A DNA stretch of 64,000 nt from Alitta virens (GCA_932294295.1 OW028576.1:43564247-43628246), one strand, 5' to 3'; counted from the first letter of the stretch, positions 33,240 to 45,620 are shown. Notes: generated from the sequence alone by a model not told the origin. Numbers and translations: made by a program.

Positions 33240-35530
33240 TAATAAGTTAAGCAACATTAACTGGGGAAATATCACAGGTGTTCTGGATGGTCAAAGTGCC
33301 TCTACTAATTTCCATACAGTATATCTTAAATTGTAGAATGAATCATTTCCAATTAGAACTAGTAAAATTCGTTATCTGAATAAGAAACCTTGGTTAACAC
33401 AAGGAATATATAAAAATTTCATTAAAAACAAAGAACTATCTTTATTTGAAATCGAGAAGATCACCTACCATGGAAAATATAACAAAATACAAAGTTTATA
33501 GAAATAAAATTCAATGGTTTCTTCGTAAAGCAGAAAAAGACCATTATGGAGAAATTTTGAAAAATAATTCAAGTAATCTAAAAAAATCCTGGTCTATTAT
33601 AAAGAACAAGCTTCAATACATTTCAATTAAACAATCGCCAAGTAACAAATTGTAATGTGTGTGTGTTATTATTTAAGGCCTCATCAGCACCTGAATCAAA
33701 CTGTAATGAGATCTCAGCTGCATTGAATAGTTATTTTGTCAACAAAGGTCCTAATTTGGCAAGACACATCATTAACACAAACTATGATCCAATCAGAGAA
33801 ATCCCAAATCAGGAATTTAGTATTTTTTTTTATATATTACCAACAAATGAGAATGAAATTAAGTCTAATAAATCACTGAGTGCTTCTCCCGGACTTGATG
33901 AGTTGCATTCTAAGATATTCAAAATAACGGCCAATATTGTTGCCCATCCACTCCAGCATTTAATTAATCTTTCTATTGAGCAGAGTATTTTCCCTTCTGA
34001 ATTAAAACTAGCTAAAGTTATTCCAATATCTCCAATTATAGGCCTCTCTCTGTACTTTCAGTAATCTCCAAAGTATCTGAAAGAGTGATTTGTGATAGGC
34101 TACTCAAATTTATTAATGATCATAACATCTTATATAATTCCAATTTGGTTTTCGTGCCAAGCATAGCACATCAATGGCTCTTATGGTATTACTTGACCAT
34201 GTATCAGATGCCTTTAACCAAAATGAATGTATGCTTGTTGTGTTTTTAGACTTGAGAAAAGCCTTTGATACCATTGATTATACAATACTTCTTAACAAAC
34301 TCAATAGATATGGAATATGTGGCAGTGCTTTACAATTGATTAGAAATTATCTGACCAATAGAGATCAGTGTCTCGTATAATGGAACGGAGTCGTCCATGC
34401 TTCCTGTAACTTGTGGGGTGCCCCAAGGGTCAATATCGGGCCCCCTCCTTTTCTTGTTATGCATTAATGACCTGAGTAATGTTTCATCCAAATTTTTACC
34501 AATATTATTCGCTGACGATACAAGCTTTTATTTCAAAGGTCAGAATATTCCTGCACTACAAAATCTGATTAATGATGAATTAAGTAGGGTACAACTTTGG
34601 CTAAATGCAAATAAACTTTCAATTAATGTTCATTGAAGGTCTCAACAATACCAATTAATATAAGAATAAATAATAAAGACTTAGAAAGGAGAAAAATTAT
34701 CAAATTTCTTGGAGTTAACTTGGATGAAAAATTAACTTGGTTCATTACAAATGATCAAAAGTAAAATTTGAAAAGGCTTAATAATTCTCTACAAAGCAAA
34801 GAAATTTTTACCAAAACATATATTATGTTCTCCTTATTATAGTTTTATTTATCCTTATTTAGTCTATTGCATTGAAATTTGGGGAATGGCTGCAAATATA
34901 CATTTAAATAGGATCTTGAAAATCCAGAAACCCATTGTACGAATACTTAACTCAGCTGGATCTATAGAACACAGTAAACCTTTATTTATAAAGTCAAACA
35001 TTTTGGAAATTAGGAAGCTTTATATAACTCAAGTTTCTTCTTTTATGTACAAGATCGATAAATTAATGTTACCAGATTCAATAACATGTATGTTTTTAAG
35101 AATATCAAGTATCCATAGATATGCAATTAGAGATATTGATTCTTTTCATTTACCATTTATGCGATTTATGGGACCCAAATTATAGAACACTTTTAATAAA
35201 AAATTTAAATAGGAAAATACCATACATTCTTTTTAAAGGGAAATTAAAAGGTTTTTACTGCACAATGAATGTCCACCATTGCTAAAAACGAACTTAATTG
35301 AGGTGGATTATAAATTCCAATTCTTAAAACTTCAATAGCGTATCAGTTTATCATTGACTAACCTTCATCCCATTCCCATGACTTACAGCACATCTTGACA
35401 GATTTCTGCACTTTGCTTTGTAAACTTAAGTTTGTGCATTTGCGAGGCACAATACGCCACTGGCGTCCAGCCTGCTATCTCGCTTGTAATATATATTCTA
35501 CAATTAATAAACTGAAACTGAACCTAAAAA
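33240..35530 (+). mobile_element. Second broken non-LTR retrotransposon (jockey/CR1-like)
   Basis: The copy covers the linker before the polymerase (NKKPWLTQGIYKNF; TKYKVYRNKIQWFLRKAEK), the N-terminal polymerase region (ASPGLDELHSKIFK), LDLRKAFDTIDYTILLNKL, TCGVPQGSISGPLLFL and the catalytic box as LFADDTSF, then a FLGVNLDEKLTW block and a 3' tail near 35530 (TAATAAACTGAAACTGAA). Frameshifts near 34040 and 34380 and several stops split it into at least four frames. Unlike the copy at 29.4 kb it keeps the catalytic aspartates. It interrupts a minisatellite that continues at 35535. Confidence 0.88.
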
Positions 35531-35534
35531 AAAA

Positions 35535-36060
35535 AGTCAGTTTTATGTTCATTTTTTACTAATTGCTTTCATCGAGACAGTAAAAATATTTACAAGCCAG
35601 TTTTATGTTCAATTTTATACTAATTACTTTCACTGAGCCAGTAATAATTAGTACGAGCCAGTTTTATGTACATTTCCAAACTTATTATTTAATTTTTATG
35701 TTCATTTTAATTATTTTCATTGAACCAGTAATAATAAGTACATGTTAGTCTTATTTTCATTCCTGTATCGATTACTTGCATTGAGTCAGTTTTACGTTCC
35801 TTTGTATACTAATTACTTTTATTAAGTAAAAGTTAGTTTTATGATTATTTCTGTACTCATTACTTTTATTAAGGTACTGATAAGTATAAGTCAGCTTTAT
35901 GTTCATTCACATCAATTACTTACATTGAGCCAGTGATAATAAGTACAATTCAGTTTTATTATGTTAATTTGTGTAATAAATACGTTAATTGAGCTAGTAC
36001 AAGTCAGTGTAATGTTAATGTTAATTTCTACACTAATTACCGTCCTCATGTAATTGCATT
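35535..36060. repeat. Degenerate minisatellite flanking the LINE insertion
   Basis: Imperfect units of about 55-65 nt built from AGTTTTATGTTCATTT, TACTAATTACTTTCATTGAG and CCAGTAATAATAAGTACAA. Similar units at about 33000-33240, on the other side of the LINE, show the retroelement landed inside the array. Confidence 0.8.
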
Positions 36061-36670
36061 GCAATCAATTGGTAGTTAATTACCAGTAACTAATTCCCAC
36101 AAAAGAAGTTCAATTGACACCTGGTGTGCTATCTCTTCAGATTGTTCTTGTCATAAATTGCAATGATAAAATGGATTGCAATCTGTGCAGAATTATTAAT
36201 TTGTAGGGCTGAAATGTAGCCTAGCTGCATTCATGCATTCAGTGGGACATAAGTGAGGTCGCTATCCTTGCATGCAGTGTGCAATAATGGCAACCCCCAG
36301 GGCCCAGGTGGGTGTTGCAAAAAGCATACTAAAATGGGCTTAAAATCTAAACTTTTCTTTTAATCATATATTTTCACTAGAATTTTGTACATCTTATTGA
36401 GCTCTTAAACCTAACAAAGATTTGCTTGAGTTCCTCTTTAGTGCAGTGAACCAGGTCAGGTCCATGCAGCCGACCCATAAATTGGAGCTACATTGATCCC
36501 CCTCTCTTCTCTAGTTTAGAAGTAATATATATTCCCAAAGTTATATTCCACAATTTATGCTACACTGAATGAATGAAATGTGCAAAATCTGATAATATAC
36601 CACATAACAAGTTATTTACAACGTTTTTTAAAGAGTGCAAGAGAGTGTGTTATACTTCCTAGTTGCCAAA
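36061..36670 (+). other. Presumed 5' flank of gene 2
   Basis: No gene, repeat or clear TATA box is visible in the roughly 600 nt before the candidate start codon. A promoter is inferred only from the position of the leader exon. Confidence 0.35.
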
Positions 36671-36722
36671 ATGGAGGCAGCCAAGATGCCACTGTGCTGG
36701 TTTGTGGTGACCTCAATGCTTT
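36671..36722 (+). CDS. Gene 2, exon 1: start codon and signal peptide
   Basis: ATG GAG in the context AAAATGG opens a 17-codon exon with a short hydrophobic core (MPLCWFVVTSML) after a basic residue, ending in phase 1 at T|GTAAGT. Spliced to A1 it gives a serine and then YTVTVEEG, so mature protein would begin almost at the first strand of the V-like domain. Spliced through all exons to the stop at 49999 the coding length is 2244 nt (747 codons plus stop), in frame throughout, which supports this exon. Confidence 0.7.
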
Positions 36723-37253
36723 GTAAGTTGCAAATTTTCCATCAATTATGGCTATTACTATGTATGTTCTTGATATGTTAACTATGGTTACAGATATAGG
36801 GAATTATCGAGTGTTTTGGTGTATTTGAGCTATTTAGCAGAGTGTAACACTGCAAGATTTTGATTGAGTATATTTGATTCATTTACACTGTACTTCTTAT
36901 TGCATACAGAGCTGCATTATCATGCCTAAAATTTTCCTGAAGGCTCGCATTATAGAGATGAATAATATTATATTTTTTAAGATATCACAGGGATGTAATT
37001 AAAAGAAATTAAACCTTTATCTGCTATTAATTTTCTAACTCATCCTTACATGTTGAAAAATATGAAAAAATCCAAGTTAATGTAACTTGTTATTTATAGC
37101 AAATGTTGATTATTCAAAATTTCCCCCATAATTAGTGACATTATCCCCTTAATTATGTTATAAAGTATATGTATTCCTACTGATGTTATGATGTGCTTAA
37201 ATTGATCATACTGATTTAAATAACTGTCTTCCTCAATCAAGATTTATCCATAG

Positions 37254-37589
37254 CTTACACTGTGACAGTTGAGGAAGGGAAAGCAGCAATTTTGACCTGT
37301 CCTGGTTTTGTACCCAATCCAGAAAATATAAATGAGAAACTTACATTATTCAACTGGTTCAAGGCAAGCCAGTCAAATATATCAAATCAGAACAAAGTGG
37401 CCTTTCATGACAAAACAGATGGAGTCCAGAACTCTTTGGGTAACTTGTCAGGCAGAGCTACAATTGATGGCACAACAGGAGCATTGGAAATCCCTCAAAC
37501 AAGAGTGTCTGATGACCATGTCTACACCTGCATCTTTCAGAGCACTGCATCAGGAAACATACAAAATGAGACACAGCTGGTTATTACAG
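37254..37589 (+). CDS. Gene 2, exon 2: V-set-like domain A1
   Basis: Same framework as the gene 1 A exons (VEEGKAAILTC, FNWFKAS, GRATIDGTTGALEIPQ, DDHVYTC) but with its own variable blocks: PENINEKLTLFNW, QSNISNQNKVAF and, after YTC, IFQSTASGNIQ. It lacks the VEFFTST start of the internal A exons, consistent with sitting next to the leader exon. Acceptor ATCCATAG, donor ACAG|GTAAGG. It forms the membrane-distal domain. Confidence 0.87.
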
Positions 37590-38951
37590 GTAAGGTCAGA
37601 ATTTGATATTTGTGGCACAATATTCATTGTAATAATTTATCATAACTATTTTCTGAACTGTACATTAATCATTTAGATATTTGATATAAATATTTGTTGG
37701 ACTTATATTGTTAGAATTCATCAATGTTAACTTTCTGGCATATTTCAGTCATAAATGCATCTACAGGATTCAGATATTTTTATGGTACTCAATTAAGTAA
37801 CACCCATGTGTCAGATGATTTAAGATAGTATAATATATTGATTTGTGAAATTGTTCCGTACATCTTATAAAAGGACATACTAATAACATAGTAAATCCTT
37901 CTTCATCTAAAATAAGTTCTTGTCTGTTTTGTGTTGTATATGAGAATTGTTCAGTAAATAAACTTACTTACTTACTTACTTACTAATAATAACATAATAA
38001 TAATTATAATAACTAAGTCTATTTTTTAAGAAGGTTTATATGCATTGTGTGACACTTACCAGCTGTATATCTAGAAACTTGGGGAGGGCGCTCATGGAAG
38101 CCTGGCATTGGAGGTCCACCCTAAAACATGCAGGTGTAGCCTGAACTCAAATTTGTGCAAAAAAGTATGTCGCTGTTCTTACTTGTTATGCTGGATGATT
38201 ATACGTCATTTTACGCTAGCGAGCATTTGAAGTCAGGTAAATCATGAAAAAATCACGCCTTTTTGAGTAATTTATTTTTAAATAATCAATAGTTAGGAAG
38301 TAAAAAAAAAAAACTGAAAATTGTACATATTAACTAATACAGTTCGACATTAAAATTACACCTTGTAGGTCTGTTGGCGGTATTCAACAGACAGCAAAAA
38401 CATTACAGTTTTCTTCTTACTTTCATATGTGTATAGTTTTCTCTGTTGTTTTCAGCGCCACAATCATAATGATTAACTTCAAATTTAAAGGACTATGATA
38501 CTTTACTTTCTCATGAATATTCATAATCACTGACCTTTGTTGACCTCTGTTCACCCAAAAATGAGGTCAATGGGCATTGTAATATAAGGGAATAATCCCA
38601 ATGGGTATTGCATATTCTCTGGTTGTGGTAATTTGACATTTGTATGCATAAAACAAATGGTTACCAATGCTGAAGAAAGCTGGTCTTAATATACATCACC
38701 GTAAATTACTGAGGTTGTTGAACTTTTACCCCCATATTGCAAAACTATGCACCTGATGGAACTTAAAAACCATGTTTCGTGAAACTCTCAGATGACTTCT
38801 TTCAAATGATATCAATTTCATGCATTGAGCTAACTCAAAAACTTGGCCTCTTTTGAGCCTCAGCCCCCAGACTAATATTGTGATGAAACTTCTGCGATGT
38901 AGGAGCTAAATAATTGAACCTTGTTTGTAATACATGTATTTTTATTTGCAG
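37590..38951 (+). repeat. A1-B1 intron, duplicated at 40666-42011
   Basis: This 1.36-kb intron and the one at 40666-42011 are the same sequence with few changes; in the first 215 nt I count two substitutions. Both contain a (TTAC)n run (37964-37984) and a TGACCT-rich palindromic segment near 38535. The whole A-B-C unit was duplicated with a spacing of about 3.06 kb. Confidence 0.88.
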
Positions 38952-39272
38952 TCACTCCATCTGAAAGTGATCTCAAAGTAACTGCAAGTCCACCTGGATT
39001 AGTCCACATCAGAAGATCAGTCACGTTCGAATGCAGTGCATCGAGAGTAAAACCTCCTCCTAAAGAAATGTTCTGGAAATTTACTGATGATGAAAACCTA
39101 CACGCAGGACTGTACAAAAATGAAACAAACAGTGATAAGTTGACTTCTTCTGTGTCTGTGGAGTATACTATGACTGTTAATGTAATAGACAATGGAAGAA
39201 AGCTCAAGTGTTATTATGTCACTGCTGCAGGAAATACAATCAGCTCACAAGAAGCAACTGTTAAAGTTTTGT
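38952..39272 (+). CDS. Gene 2, exon 3: C2-like domain B1
   Basis: 321-nt phase 1-1 exon of the B type: TPSESDLKV, SVTFECSAS, MFWKFTDDE, DNGRKLKCYY. The PPGLVHIRRSV segment before the first cysteine differs from the DPVREGTSV of gene 1. Donor TTGT|GTGAGT. Confidence 0.87.
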
Positions 39273-39550
39273 GTGAGTGTTCATTCATCTCTACAATTAA
39301 AAATATGTCAAGAATCACTAATTATGTTGTCCTAATTTTGTGTTTGCCCCATTAGACATTATGATTCATTGCTTATGGTTTTCTAAAATGTCTACAATAA
39401 TAAAATAATTTACAAATTAGGGGTCCATATGATAGTGCTATGTAAGATGACTCAAGGAATACAAATACAACTTCTTGCTTTTCTATGAATGTTTCTTAAA
39501 ATATTTCTTAGGTGCCCTAATTTCTAGTATCATTATTTTTTTTTACTTAG

Positions 39551-39835
39551 ACAAACCATCAGGCCAGCCACAGATAAGTGTGAATAAGAAAGAATTCAAA
39601 GTAAATTCTTTGATCACATTAACATGTGATGCTGCTAGTGTTAATGGCAGCATCACTTGGTACAAGTGGCAGTTTGCGAATGGAACTGAGCTCGGAAACA
39701 CAACTGAAAAGACATGGACGTATAAGGTCAATGACGGTGAAGAGATTCTTTTGTTTGAGTGTCAAGCTGGGAATGCTATGGGCCAGAGTGCAACCTCATC
39801 ACCTATTGCCATTGTTGTAAAAGATATGAGTCAGG
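39551..39835 (+). CDS. Gene 2, exon 4: C2/I-like domain C1
   Basis: 285-nt C-type exon, two codons longer than in gene 1. It has LITLTCDA, SITWYKWQ and LFECQAGNAMGQ, and ends VVKDMSQ, so the linker to the next V domain differs from the KVQS linker of gene 1. Acceptor TTACTTAG, donor CAGG|GTGAGT. Confidence 0.87.
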
Positions 39836-40317
39836 GTGAGTTTACCTTATCAGATAAATGACTAGTGTAGTATTATAATTTGGATGTAGTTTGGATGTAA
39901 GACAAAGTCTGGAGCTTTGCTAGAGAGAGGGTGGCCTCTGTTTATTGTTGCCTGTTCATCACAGGAACCAAACTGATTAGAACACAGGATGCAGTAGGTT
40001 TTGTCAGCATGTCTGACCATTCACAATGTACATATACAAGCTTATTTGCTATTGGATTAGTAAGCTATTGGTTGGGTGAATATTAATAAAATAATTATTT
40101 TGTATTTTGGTAAATATTTGGCAGATTGGTGTCCGCCTGATCATTCAGTAGTGGGACCTACCTGATTATTTATTAATAATTGGCGGTAAAGTCACTGTTA
40201 ATTGAATGGATGATAACCTAAGGTTAATATTTCCTCCTTTGTGTACTTTTTAACTAGATATTGATAATTTGATATACATGTATATAATATTTCGTGTATC
40301 TTGATTTTTTTTTCTAG

Positions 40318-40665
40318 TAAAATTTGTGACTGCAGTGACTTCAGTGACAGTTGAGGAAGGAAGAGCAGCCATTTTGACCTGTCCTGGTTTTGTAACCAAT
40401 CCAGAACAAGAGAGATATACCATATTCAACTGGTTCAAGGCAAGCCAGTCAAATAAGTCAGCTTCAACCAAAGTGGCCTTTTATGACAAAGCAGGTGGAG
40501 TCCAGAACTCATTGGGTGACTTGTCAGGCAGAGCTACAATTGATGGCAAAACAGGAGCATTGGAAATCCCTCAAACAACAGTGTCTGATGACCATGTCTA
40601 CACCTGTTACTTTGCTAGCACTGCATCAGGAGTATTCCGAAATGAAACACAGCTGGTTATTACAG
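40318..40665 (+). CDS. Gene 2, exon 5: V-set-like domain A2
   Basis: 348-nt A exon whose framework is that of A1 but whose variable blocks are EQERYTIFNW, QSNKSASTKVAF, YDKAGG and, after YTC, YFASTASGVFR. By hand count it differs from A1 at roughly 40 of 330 aligned positions plus a 6-nt length change, mostly replacements. It begins VKFVTAVTSVTV, replacing the VEFFTST of gene 1. Confidence 0.87.
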
Positions 40666-42011
40666 GTAAGGTCAGAATTTGATATTTGTGGCACAATATT
40701 CATTGTAATAATTTATCAGAACTATTTTCTGAACTGTACATTAATCATTTAGATATTTGATATAAATATTTGTTGGACTTATATTGTTAGAATTCATCAA
40801 TGTTAACTTTCTGGCATATTTTAGTCATAAATGCATCTACAGGATTCAGATATTTTTATGGTACTCAATTAAGTAACACCCATGTGTCAGATGATTTAAG
40901 ATAGTATAATATATTAATTTGTGAAATTGTTCCGTACATCTTATAAAAGGACATACTAATAACATAGCAAATCCTTCTTCATCTAAAATAAGTTCTTGTC
41001 TGTTTTGTGTTGTATATGAGAATTGTTCAGTAAATAAACTTACTTACTTACCTACTTACTAATAATAACATAATAATAATAATTATAATAACTAAGTCTA
41101 TTTTTTAAGAAGGTTTATATGCATTGTGTGACACTTACCAGCTGTATATCTAGAAACTGGGGGAGGGGGCTCACGGAAGCCTGGCATTGGAGGTCCACCC
41201 TAAAACTTGCAGGTGTAGCCTGAACTCAAATTGGTGCAAAAAAGTATGTCGCTGTTCTTACTTGTTATGCTGGATGATTATACGTCATTGTACGCTAGCG
41301 AGCATTTGAAGTCTGGTAAATCATGAAAAAATCACGCCTTTTTGAGTAATTTATTCTTCAAATAATCAATAGTCAGGAAGTAAAAAAACAACAGAAAATT
41401 GTACATATTAACTAATACAGTTCGACATTAAATTACAACTTGTAGGTCTGTTGGCGGTATTCAACAGACAGCAAAAACATTATAGTTTTCCTCTTACTTT
41501 CATATGTGTATAGTTTTCTCTGTTGTTTTCAGCGCCACAATCATAATGATTAACTTCAAATTTAAAGGACTATGATACTTTACTTTCTCATGAATATTCA
41601 TAATCACTGACCTTTGTTGACCTCTGTTCACCCAAAAATGAGGTCAATGGGCATTGTAATATAAGGGAATAATCCAAATGGGTATTGCATATTTTCTGGT
41701 TGTGGTAATTTGACATTTGTATGCATAAAACAAATGGTTACCAATGCTGAAAAAAGCCGGTGTAAATTACTGAGGTTGTTGAACTTTTACCCTCATATTG
41801 CAAAACTATGCACCTGATGGAACTTAAAAACCATGTTTCGTGAAACTATCAGATTACTTCTTTCAAATGATATCAATTTCATGCATTGAGCTAACTCAAG
41901 AATATGGCCTCTTTTGAGCCTCAGCCCCAGACTAATATGGTGATGAAACTTCTGCAATGTAGGAGCTAAATAATTGAAGCTTGTTTGTAAAACATGTATT
42001 TTTATTTGCAG

Positions 42012-42332
42012 TCACTCCATCTGAAAGTGATCTCAAAGTAACTGCAAGTTCACCTGGATTAGTCCACAACGGAAGATCAGTCACCTTCAAATGCAGTGCA
42101 TCGAGAGTAAAACCTCCTAAAGAAATGTTCTGGAAATTTACTGATGATGAAAACCTACATGCAGGACAGTACAAAAATGAAACAAACAGTGATAAGTTGA
42201 CTTCTTCAGTGTCTATGGAGTATACTATGACTGTTCATCCCAGTGATAATGGAAGAAAGCTCAAGTGTTATTATGTCACTGCTGCAGGAAATACAATCAT
42301 CAGCTCACAAGAAGCAACGGTCAAGGTTCTGT
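42012..42332 (+). CDS. Gene 2, exon 6: C2-like domain B2
   Basis: B-type exon with one proline fewer (KPPKEMFWKF) and one isoleucine more (NTIISSQ) than exon 3, so the total length is unchanged at 321 nt. VHNGRSV and HPSDNG are further differences. Confidence 0.87.
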
Positions 42333-42609
42333 GTAAGTGTTCATTCATCTCTACAATTAAAAATATGTCAAGAATCACTAACTTTGTTGTCCTAATTTTG
42401 TGTTTGCCCCATTAGACATTATCATCTATTACTTATGGTTTTCTAAAATGCCAACAATAATACAATCATTTACAAATAAGGATTCCATATGATAGTGCTC
42501 TGACACATGGCTCAATGAATACAAATACAACTATTTTCTTTTCTATTAATGTTTCTTAAAATATTTCTTAGGTGCTCTAATTTCTAGTATCATTATTTTT
42601 TTTACATAG

Positions 42610-42894
42610 ATAAACCATCAGGCCAGCCACAGGTAAGTGGGAGTAAGAAAGTAGTCAAAGTAAATTCTTCGATCACATTAACATGTGATGCTGCTAGTGT
42701 TAATGGCAGCATCACTTGGTACCAGTGGCTTTTTGCAAATGGAAATGAACTGGGAAACACGACTGAAAAGACGTGGACGTACACAGCCAATAGTGCCGAG
42801 GAGACTCTCCAGTTTGTATGTATTGCCGGAAATGCTGCAGGCCAGAGTACAACTTCATCGCCTATTGACGTTATTGTAAAAGATATGACTCAGA
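42610..42894 (+). CDS. Gene 2, exon 7: C2/I-like domain C2, membrane-proximal
   Basis: C-type exon with SITWYQWLF, NSAEETLQFVC and a VKDMTQ end that leads into the transmembrane exon. The second half (ANGNELGN to AGNAAGQ) is closer to gene 1 C exons than to exon 4 of its own gene, which suggests exchange between the two loci. Confidence 0.87.
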
Positions 42895-43102
42895 GTAAGT
42901 TTACCATATATGACTAGTTGTGTATTATTACATCAGTGAATTATTTCTACCTTTTATTGAATTATCGACACAAAATCTGCTACAGCAGCATCGATAGGCT
43001 CATGGGCTTTCCGTTGGGTCCCTTATATGATCATGAAATTTTAACTTCCAGTACAATACAAACAACAACAAATGATAATTTTCTTCCTTCTTCATATTTT
43101 AG

Positions 43103-43216
43103 GGCCAAGCAAAGTGCCACTTATCATAGGTGTTGCTATTGGATGTGTTGTGACCCTCATCATCATCTTCACTGGAATCTGTATCTTCATTTTCCAACAA
43201 AAATGGTCAGGACCTG
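43103..43216 (+). CDS. Gene 2, exon 8: transmembrane segment
   Basis: 114-nt phase 1-1 exon. After a short RPSKVP linker there are about 24 uninterrupted hydrophobic residues (starting LIIGVAIGC, ending ICIFIF), then QQKWSG as a basic/polar stop-transfer. No charged residue lies in the membrane segment, so no adaptor pairing of the DAP12/FcR-gamma type is suggested. Type I orientation follows from the Ig domains upstream. Confidence 0.87.
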
Positions 43217-43654
43217 GTAAGTAACCGGATCATTCTTAGTTTGTCAACTTTGCATCATTGGCCATGTTTTGTTTAAGGTTTAGAGGAGGTAATCATTAAT
43301 TCAGTGCTGGAGTTGTTTAAATTGCAGGGAAAGTTTAGTTAGATGCACGTATACAAACGTCTGAATATAATACTGCTCGCATGACTGACTTCATAACATT
43401 AAACTGGGACAAGTCATACTTGGTTGGACCGCTACTGTACCTGGCATGCATTATTTACCTGGAAGATCAATATTTAAATTCAACTAAATATTCATATTAT
43501 CATGAAGTCCCTGCTCATTGTCATATTTGTGAATTTGATTCAATTATATATGTATCTGATGTGCATAAACAAGCAAATTCATTATGAACTGCATGTTTGA
43601 CACACATTGACACAGCTGTGTATTTATTAATAAAGGAAAATTATATTTCAGTTA

Positions 43655-43705
43655 GCATAACATAACATAACATAATTTGTCATAACATAACATAACATAA
43701 AATAA
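43655..43705. repeat. (CATAA)n microsatellite
   Basis: Two short runs of CATAA units separated by a TTTGT interruption. Confidence 0.9.
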
Positions 43706-44589
43706 CATATTGGTCACATTTTGTGAACTTTGATGTCTCTGAAAGTAGCTAAATATACATAGAAATCTGGAATTTAACAGTTCAATAATGAAATGGATAG
43801 AGGGACAAATGTATTTTTTAATCTGACTGTTCTTGTTAATGGCTTGGCAGACTCTGGTATTCATTATGTTATATGTTATCAGTGTCATTTATGATACCTC
43901 TGGCCAACTATGCACTTCTACTCTGTACCAAAGTGTTATTTTCATGAATGACTGTTCATTAGAGCTAGGATCGGTTCAATCTTTTGTAATCGATTAATCA
44001 GGGCTTCAGGCAACAGATTATTGATTAATAATCGATTATTTGATGAACTCACACAAAGTGTTAATGCTGTGCTACTTCAATGAAATAGGTCTTTTTCTGT
44101 ACCAAAATCAATTTTTGTATGAATCATTACCACTTGCAGTTCAATCCAGGTGGCAGCACATGACAACCGCCGCCTCCTGGAGGATTTTCTTGACAACACG
44201 CGCAATATTAGTTATCAAGACAATAATTGAGTAAATTTTTCAGATTTTCTATTCGATTAATCGATAATCGTCGAAGTTTGCGCCCACTACACCCAGAATG
44301 CCCGGTCTACCAGGGAATTCTGGGAGGATTAGGAGCAGCATTTACAATGTGATGAAAGGGAGTAGCGCATCTCCTTTGGTTATAAGACAGGACAATTTAC
44401 AATTGGCATGCTGCTATCTCAACAAGGCCTACTGGGGTCTTTTTCCTAAAGTCTCATATAATATCCTTGGTTTTAGAATCATTCATTCCAGTAATTTGAT
44501 TGCACCAGGTATTTATAAGTCAATACGTTGTCTGTATATGGTAGTGTCATCTTCACTAATTAATACCTAGGATGACTGTGTCATTTGCA

Positions 44590-45620
44590 TTTTTCTAAAT
44601 TTTGACATCACTTGAATTCCATTGAAGGTCATTGGTATACAGAATAAATAAGTTGGGTGATAACACATAACCCTAAGGTGCTCCATTGTCAATTCTTAAA
44701 AATAAAGGCCTATTTGTCAGATAGTCTAAAATAATCCATAGTTGTCAGTGTTCAGGGACTAACAATTGGTTCAGCTTGTTCAAGAAAATATGAGGTGTTG
44801 CCATGGTGTTTATCTAAATGCTTAGTTAGTCTATAGAGCGGTGTGCATACTTCATCAGCAGTTGATCTATTGCTCATATATGCAAATTACAAACGGTCAA
44901 TTTTGTCTTTGACAAAGGGCATTAAAAGTGACAGTGCAAACCACTTACACTTTGCCAATATGAAGGTCAGTGTCACTGGTCTCAACTTATGGGAGATCTT
45001 TCTTGACCTTCTTGATGGCAGATCCTTCTTGGAGACAGGAATAATTTCATTCACCTTCTACACTGATAGAAAACACATGATGACAGTGACAATTCAAACA
45101 TTTTGTGAACAACTTAGAACAAACCGTCTATGCATGTCTTGATCAATTTTCCACTCAGTAGATCTGGACCTGGAGCCTTTTTTATTCTTATTTTGTTGAG
45201 AACTTTGAGAACAAGATCCTCAGAGAGGCAGAAAGAGTCATCATGTGTATTTGTGAGCATTATCTCTCAGATCTCTATACTCTTTTGAAAAGTGAAGACG
45301 GTCAAAGCATGCATAAAAATGGTAAAGTCTTTCCACTGAACCAAGAGCTTGTATAATGGCAGGAGCTTTATGTTTTTTGACATTGCCTGGGAGGACTTTG
45401 AGTCCTCTCCATGCATCATTTGAATTGTTAAACTTAAAATTTACTGGAGCTTTTTCATGATTGTTATCTTTGCCATAAGCTCTGTGTTTCTCTAGTGTCA
45501 TTTTCGAGAGTGAGGGGGCTATACAAGGTTTGTTATTGAGATTAAGTTTTACCTCTTTCTGCATATTTAGATCCTTACAGAATGATACATATGACGTTGC
45601 TAGTGCAACACGCTTATTTA
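44590..45620 (-). mobile_element. Decayed CR1/Rex-type LINE fragment
   Basis: On the minus strand the blocks follow the order of the linker and polymerase of CR1/Rex-like elements: NSNDAWRGLKVLPG near 45420, FYACFDRLHF near 45290, KAPGPDLLSGKLIK near 45160, RPVTLTFILAKC near 44975, RSTADEV near 44860 and a VLSPFLFTLYTNDL-like relic near 44650. Many stops and frame changes show it is old. It is a different lineage from the two jockey-like copies. Confidence 0.72.
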
